From Acetobacteraceae bacterium (GTDB lineage Bacteria > Pseudomonadota > Alphaproteobacteria > Acetobacterales > Acetobacteraceae), in NCBI GenBank assembly GCA_027306955.1, contig DAHUXX010000202.1:1-8964 (forward strand): a stretch of DNA of 8,964 bases, written 5' to 3'. Position numbers and translations under genes: made by a program. Numbering within the stretch: position 1 is the stretch's first letter; every line of letters begins with the position of its first letter. Shown here piece after piece: positions 6,174 through 8,964 of this stretch. The notes below the pieces were generated by a model. The model did not search any database. It was not told the origin of the DNA and was given only the letters and a program-made list of their open reading frames with translations.

Positions 6174-7553
6174 ATGATCGAACAGACACTGCCGCTGACC
6201 GATGCGGCGAGCGGCGCGCGTGTGGTGCATGCGGCGCGCCCGGAGGGGCTCGCGGCGCTGCTCGCGAAGCTGCCGCGGGCGCAGGCGGATTTCGCCGCCT
6301 CCTCCGGCTTCGCGGCGAAGGCGGAGGAGCTGCTGCTGTTGCCGGGCGAGGGCGGCGTCGATGCGCTGCTCGGGCTCGGGAACGCGCGGGGGCCGTTCGT
6401 CTGGGGCGCGCTGGCGACGAAGCTGCCCGCGGGGACGTGGCGGCTCGGCGAGGGGGTGGAGGATGCGACGGCGGCGACCCTCGGCTTCTGCCTCGGCGCC
6501 TATCGCTACAGCGTGTTCAAGCCCGCGACGCCCGGCCCGGTGCTGCTGCGCCCGGGCAGGACCACTGCCGCCGAGCGCGAGGCGCAGGCGACCTGGATGG
6601 TGCGAGAGCTCGTCAACACGCCGGCGAACCTGCTGGGCCCCGCGCAGTTGGCCGAGGCCGCCGCTGAGCTTGCGCGCGGCTTCGACGCCAATGCCACGCT
6701 CGTCACCGGCGAGGCGCTGGCGCGCGATTACCCGACGGTTCACGCCGTCGGGCACGGTTCCGAGCGCACCCCGGTGGTGGCGAAATTCGCCTGGTCCGGC
6801 GCGGGGCCGGAGGCGCCGCTGGTTTCGCTCTGCGGCAAGGGGGTGGTGTTCGACACCGGCGGCTACGACCTGAAGCCCTCCTCGGCGATGCTGCGGATGA
6901 AAAAGGACATGGGCGGGGCCGCGACCATGCTGGGCTTGGCGCGGCTGATCATGGCGGCGAGCCTGCCGGTGCGCCTCGAGGTGGCGATCGGCTGCGTCGA
7001 GAACTCTGTTTCCGGCCGCGCCATGCGCCCGCTCGACGTGGTGCGCACCCGACGTGGGCTTTCCGTCGAGATCGGCAACACGGATGCCGAGGGACGGCTG
7101 GTGCTGTGCGACCTGCTGGCCGAGGCCTCGGACCGCAAGCCGGCGCTTCTGATGAACGCGGCGACCCTCACCGGGGCGGCGCGTGTGGCGCTGGGGCCCG
7201 ACCTGCCGGCGCTGTTCTGCAACGACGAGGTCTGGGCCGCGGCCCTGCTCGACGCTGGGGCGCGCGTCCACGATCCGCTGTGGCGGCTGCCGCTATGGGA
7301 CGGCTACGATGCTTGGCTCGACTCGCCGGTCGCTGACCTCAACAACGTCTCCAGCAAGCCGATGGCCGGCGCCATCATTGCGGCCCTGTTCATGCGCCGC
7401 TTCCTCGCGCCTGGCGTTCCGTGGGCGCATTTCGACGTCTACGCGTGGAACGACTCGGCGCGCGCGGGGCGGCCGGAAGGCGGCGAGGCGATGGCCATGC
7501 GGTCCGCCTGCGCGGCGATCGCGGAGCGTTTCGGCGCCGGCTCCCGAGCTTGA
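6174..7553 (+). CDS. M17 (leucyl) aminopeptidase family protein
   Basis: A 459-residue cytoplasmic metallo-aminopeptidase that should release N-terminal residues from peptides using two divalent metal ions. Numbering from ATG 6168 (two residues earlier), the metal ligands are K224 and D229 in GKGVVFDTGG, D247 in MKKDMGG, and D306 and E308 in the NTDAEGRL signature. K236 and R310 are the catalytic/bicarbonate-site residues. The spacings between these residues equal those of bovine lens aminopeptidase (K250, D255, K262, D273, D332, E334, R336). The N-terminal 160 residues form the less conserved regulatory domain. ATG 6168 directly abuts the GGGGG ribosome site, while ATG 6174 lies six bases from it, so I prefer 6174. 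The length is shorter than E. coli PepA (503). It follows htpG by 57 bases and may share its heat-shock transcript, consistent with peptide clearance after proteolysis. PepA versus PepB assignment is not attempted. Confidence 0.95.
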   Translation: MIEQTLPLTDAASGARVVHAARPEGLAALLAKLPRAQADFAASSGFAAKAEELLLLPGEGGVDALLGLGNARGPFVWGALATKLPAGTWRLGEGVEDATAATLGFCLGAYRYSVFKPATPGPVLLRPGRTTAAEREAQATWMVRELVNTPANLLGPAQLAEAAAELARGFDANATLVTGEALARDYPTVHAVGHGSERTPVVAKFAWSGAGPEAPLVSLCGKGVVFDTGGYDLKPSSAMLRMKKDMGGAATMLGLARLIMAASLPVRLEVAIGCVENSVSGRAMRPLDVVRTRRGLSVEIGNTDAEGRLVLCDLLAEASDRKPALLMNAATLTGAARVALGPDLPALFCNDEVWAAALLDAGARVHDPLWRLPLWDGYDAWLDSPVADLNNVSSKPMAGAIIAALFMRRFLAPGVPWAHFDVYAWNDSARAGRPEGGEAMAMRSACAAIAERFGAGSRA

Positions 7554-7667
7554 GCGGAGGCTGCGCCAGGCCGCCATCCCTTCGCGTTTTTCCAGTCGAT
7601 TGCTGCAACGGATTGAAGTGCCAAGGCGGCGGCGGCAGGGCGAGAAGCCGGACCGGCCGCGCAATTG

Positions 7668-7692
7668 TTACGTAAAACTGGCGTGGACGTAA
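7668..7692. promoter_or_regulatory. palindrome and repeated ACGTAA upstream of the marR-like gene, possible operator
   Basis: TTACGTAA (7668-7675) is a perfect 8-bp palindrome, and ACGTAA occurs again at 7687-7692, 17 bases further on. They lie in the only AT-rich patch of a 228-base gap. MarR-family proteins commonly bind AT-rich palindromes and regulate their own gene, so this is a candidate operator for the downstream regulator. No good -10/-35 pair was recognised. The rest of the gap (7554-7781) shows nothing clear apart from the ribosome site before the next gene. Confidence 0.3.
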
Positions 7693-7781
7693 TGAGGCCG
7701 ACATCGGCAGACAAGAGGCGCGCGCGTAGGCCGAACGCCGTGGGCGCCTGGTGCGGCGCATACGGGAAAAGGAATCGACCC

Positions 7782-8138
7782 ATGGCCATGGCAATGACTG
7801 GCGAGCAGTTGGTTGGAATTCTGCGCGAGACCATCGGTGCTCTCGTCAAGCGCGACGGTGACGATCTGTCGGCGCGGCAGCTGGCGGTGTTCCTTAACTG
7901 CTACCTCAAGGAAGGTGCGCATACGGTGCGCGGTCTTTCCACCGATCTCGACATCTCCAAGCCGGCGGTGACGCGTGCGCTCGACCGGCTGTGCGAACTC
8001 GATCTCGCCCGCCGCAAGACCGATCCCGCGGACCGCCGCAGCGTGCTGGTTCAGCGGACCACCCGCGGCTCTTCCTATCTGCGCGAGCTGCGCAATGTCA
8101 TGACCGCGGCGGCCTCTCCGCGCCACGCCGCGCGCTGA
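7782..8138 (+). CDS. MarR-like winged helix-turn-helix transcriptional regulator
   Basis: A 118-residue DNA-binding protein. The frame is open from 7665, but AAAAGGA (7767-7773) lies eight bases before ATG 7782, which is followed by two more in-frame ATGs (MAMAM). Residues 30-45 (LSARQLAVFLNCYLKE) form the first helix of the domain. Residues 48-70 (TVRGLSTDLDISKPAVTRAL and onward) are the helix-turn-helix with the recognition helix at about 58-70. Residues 76-92 (ARRKTDPADRRSVLV) form the wing, with the D-x-x-D-R-R signature of MarR proteins. It is shorter than usual (about 140-150), with reduced dimerisation helices at both ends, so its oligomeric state or ligand pocket may differ. It lies after, but not close to, the aminopeptidase gene. 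The regulated genes and the inducer cannot be told from sequence. Confidence 0.85.
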   Translation: MAMAMTGEQLVGILRETIGALVKRDGDDLSARQLAVFLNCYLKEGAHTVRGLSTDLDISKPAVTRALDRLCELDLARRKTDPADRRSVLVQRTTRGSSYLRELRNVMTAAASPRHAAR

Positions 8139-8160
8139 ACGACGCGCCAGGCGGCCCGCC

Positions 8161-8203
8161 CCGTCAGCTCCGCGACGCCCTCCCCCGCGGTGAGGGCTGA
8201 CGG
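8161..8203 (+). terminator. bulged hairpin after the marR-like gene, possible terminator
   Basis: CCGTCAG (8161-8167) pairs with CTGACGG (8197-8203), and inside it CCCTC (8178-8182) pairs with GAGGG (8192-8196), giving two stacked stems with a ten-base bulge on one side. It starts 22 bases after the stop codon. No T-tract follows. In this convergent region it could end or stabilise the marR-like transcript. Confidence 0.4.
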
Positions 8204-8222
8204 AACCGGCTGAGCGGCCCGA

Positions 8223-8250
8223 GGCGCGGCAGCGCCACGGCTGTGCCGTG
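8223..8250. repeat. two adjacent small hairpins in the convergent intergenic region
   Basis: GGCGC (8223-8227) pairs with GCGCC (8232-8236) around a four-base loop. It is followed immediately by CACGGC (8236-8241) pairing with GCCGTG (8245-8250) around TGT; the two share base 8236. Both can form on either strand, between two converging genes, so they could act as a bidirectional transcription end. No T-tracts are seen. I found no gene between 8139 and 8391. Confidence 0.35.
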
Positions 8251-8316
8251 CGTGCCTGGGGTCGCCCGACTATCGTCCATCACGCCGATTGCCTGGGACG
8301 GGAATGGGTGGCCCAA

Positions 8317-8345
8317 GCCGCGCGACCGTTAGCCGCGCGACCGTT
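8317..8345. repeat. 14-bp tandem direct repeat
   Basis: GCCGCGCGACCGTT occurs at 8317-8330 and again at 8332-8345, separated by one base (period 15). It lies 47 bases past the stop codon of the minus-strand gene at the right edge. A simple local duplication is the most likely origin; a paired protein-binding site is possible. Confidence 0.6.
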
Positions 8346-8391
8346 GCGAATGAGCAACACCGCCGCGCGGCCCTGGTGCCCGGAGCCGCTC

Positions 8392-8964
8392 CTAACCCCC
8401 GGACCAACCTGGCAGGCCGGCGATCCGTTGGTCGAGGCGTTGCTGGGCGCCGATCAGCCGCTCCAGCGTCAACTGGCTGCGCTTGGCGTCGCCGCTGCCG
8501 CGCCAGGGCGTGACTGGCTTCAGCGCGAAGGCCACGATGACGCTCGGCGTTCCGCCGCCGAACAGATTGGCGCGCGCCAGGGCGATGCGGGTGCGCAGCC
8601 CGGAGCCGACCACGCGTTTGTCGACCCACAACGCGCCGGTGGCCAGGGTCTGCGCCTGGTCGTGCGCCACCACCGTCCATCGCCGCGGGTGCGCGTCCTT
8701 GAAGTACAGCGGAATGAAGCGCGCTTCGCTGCCGCCGACAGCCGTGCCGCTGAGTGCGGTATAGGTGTGGACCACCGTCGCGGGTGATGCGCCGGCAGGA
8801 ATCGCCCGCACCGTCACGCTGACATCCTGGCCGTCGCAGACCAGGCTCTGCACCGCGAGACCGGGCCTGGTCGTGCCGCCGGTGGCGGCGCAACCGGTGG
8901 GCAGGCGCAGGTGAAGAGCCACCATCGGCGGCGTGCCGGCGCCGCGCCAGTCGAGCAGTCGGGA
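8392..8964 (-). CDS. unrecognised protein, C-terminal 190 residues (5' end outside window)
   Basis: An open frame runs from the right edge to a TAG at 8392-8394. The internal ATG at 8925 has no ribosome site and the frame stays open before it, so the true start probably lies outside. I do not recognise the family. The visible part looks like a mainly beta-strand, soluble protein: alternating hydrophobic stretches such as DVSVTVRAIP, TVVHTYTALSGTAVGG, RRWTVVAHD and SVIVAFALKP, with many Gly, Thr and Val. Two cysteines (in GCAATGG and VCDGQD) could form a disulfide if it is exported. The last 30 residues, around LTLERLIGAQQRLDQRIAGL, form a predicted amphipathic helix. No membrane segment or catalytic motif is seen. 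Codon composition resembles the neighbours. The opposite-strand frame over the same bases is less protein-like. Confidence 0.6.
   Translation of the reverse strand, partial: SRLLDWRGAGTPPMVALHLRLPTGCAATGGTTRPGLAVQSLVCDGQDVSVTVRAIPAGASPATVVHTYTALSGTAVGGSEARFIPLYFKDAHPRRWTVVAHDQAQTLATGALWVDKRVVGSGLRTRIALARANLFGGGTPSVIVAFALKPVTPWRGSGDAKRSQLTLERLIGAQQRLDQRIAGLPGWSGG

Noticed and set aside
3762..7271. 1169-codon minus-strand open frame opposite htpG and the aminopeptidase gene
   Set aside because: Arg/His/Gln/Gly-rich composition typical of the complement of GC-rich genes; it spans two well-identified genes and the htpG promoter.
8248..8787. Plus-strand frame opposite the right-edge gene
   Set aside because: Arg/Ala-rich shadow composition, weaker than the minus-strand frame, which has regular strand-like patterns and runs on past the edge.
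1..8964. tRNA, rRNA, CRISPR array, insertion sequence or attachment site
   Set aside because: I saw no tRNA-like cloverleaf, spaced repeat array, transposase or integrase gene, or flanking target duplication.

Overview
The window is very GC-rich with dense coding. The genes resemble those of an alphaproteobacterium, most likely Rhodospirillales/Acetobacteraceae-like. The evidence is the gene set and order (SUV3-like helicase, S4 protein, 7Fe ferredoxin), the alphaproteobacterial style of the ferredoxin C-terminus, and an RpoH-type promoter before htpG. The placement is inferred by eye, without a database search.

Left part, minus strand, read from 4123 down to 1: a SUV3/MgpS-type DExH RNA helicase (4123-1598), a small Hsp15-like S4 RNA-binding protein (1587-1225), the seven-iron ferredoxin FdxA (1228-896), then after a 284-base gap the start of a Lys/Ala/Pro-rich protein (611 to beyond base 1). 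The first three genes are tightly packed (10-base gap, then an ATGA stop/start overlap) and look like one operon. The fourth is probably the low-complexity N-terminus of a CarD-family regulator. That identity rests on gene order, because the folded part lies outside the window. A hairpin and a possible sigma70-like promoter lie in the gap before it.

Centre: a 166-base divergent intergenic region (4124-4289) carries a perfect 16-bp inverted repeat and a good heat-shock (RpoH/sigma32) promoter facing htpG. On the plus strand follow htpG (4290-6116) and, 57 bases later, an M17 leucyl aminopeptidase-family gene (6174-7553). These two may be co-transcribed, which would put a chaperone and a peptidase under one stress promoter.

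Right part: a 228-base gap with a TTACGTAA palindrome, then a short MarR-like winged-helix regulator (7782-8138, plus strand). A non-coding convergent stretch (8139-8391) holds several hairpins and a 14-bp tandem repeat. Last is the 3' end of an unrecognised minus-strand gene that runs off the right edge (8964-8392).

Most of this is ordinary chromosomal housekeeping sequence. I see no mobile element, CRISPR array, RNA gene or clear new system. The points most worth checking are the inverted repeat, the basic N-terminal tail beside fdxA, and the recurring helicase-S4-ferredoxin arrangement.
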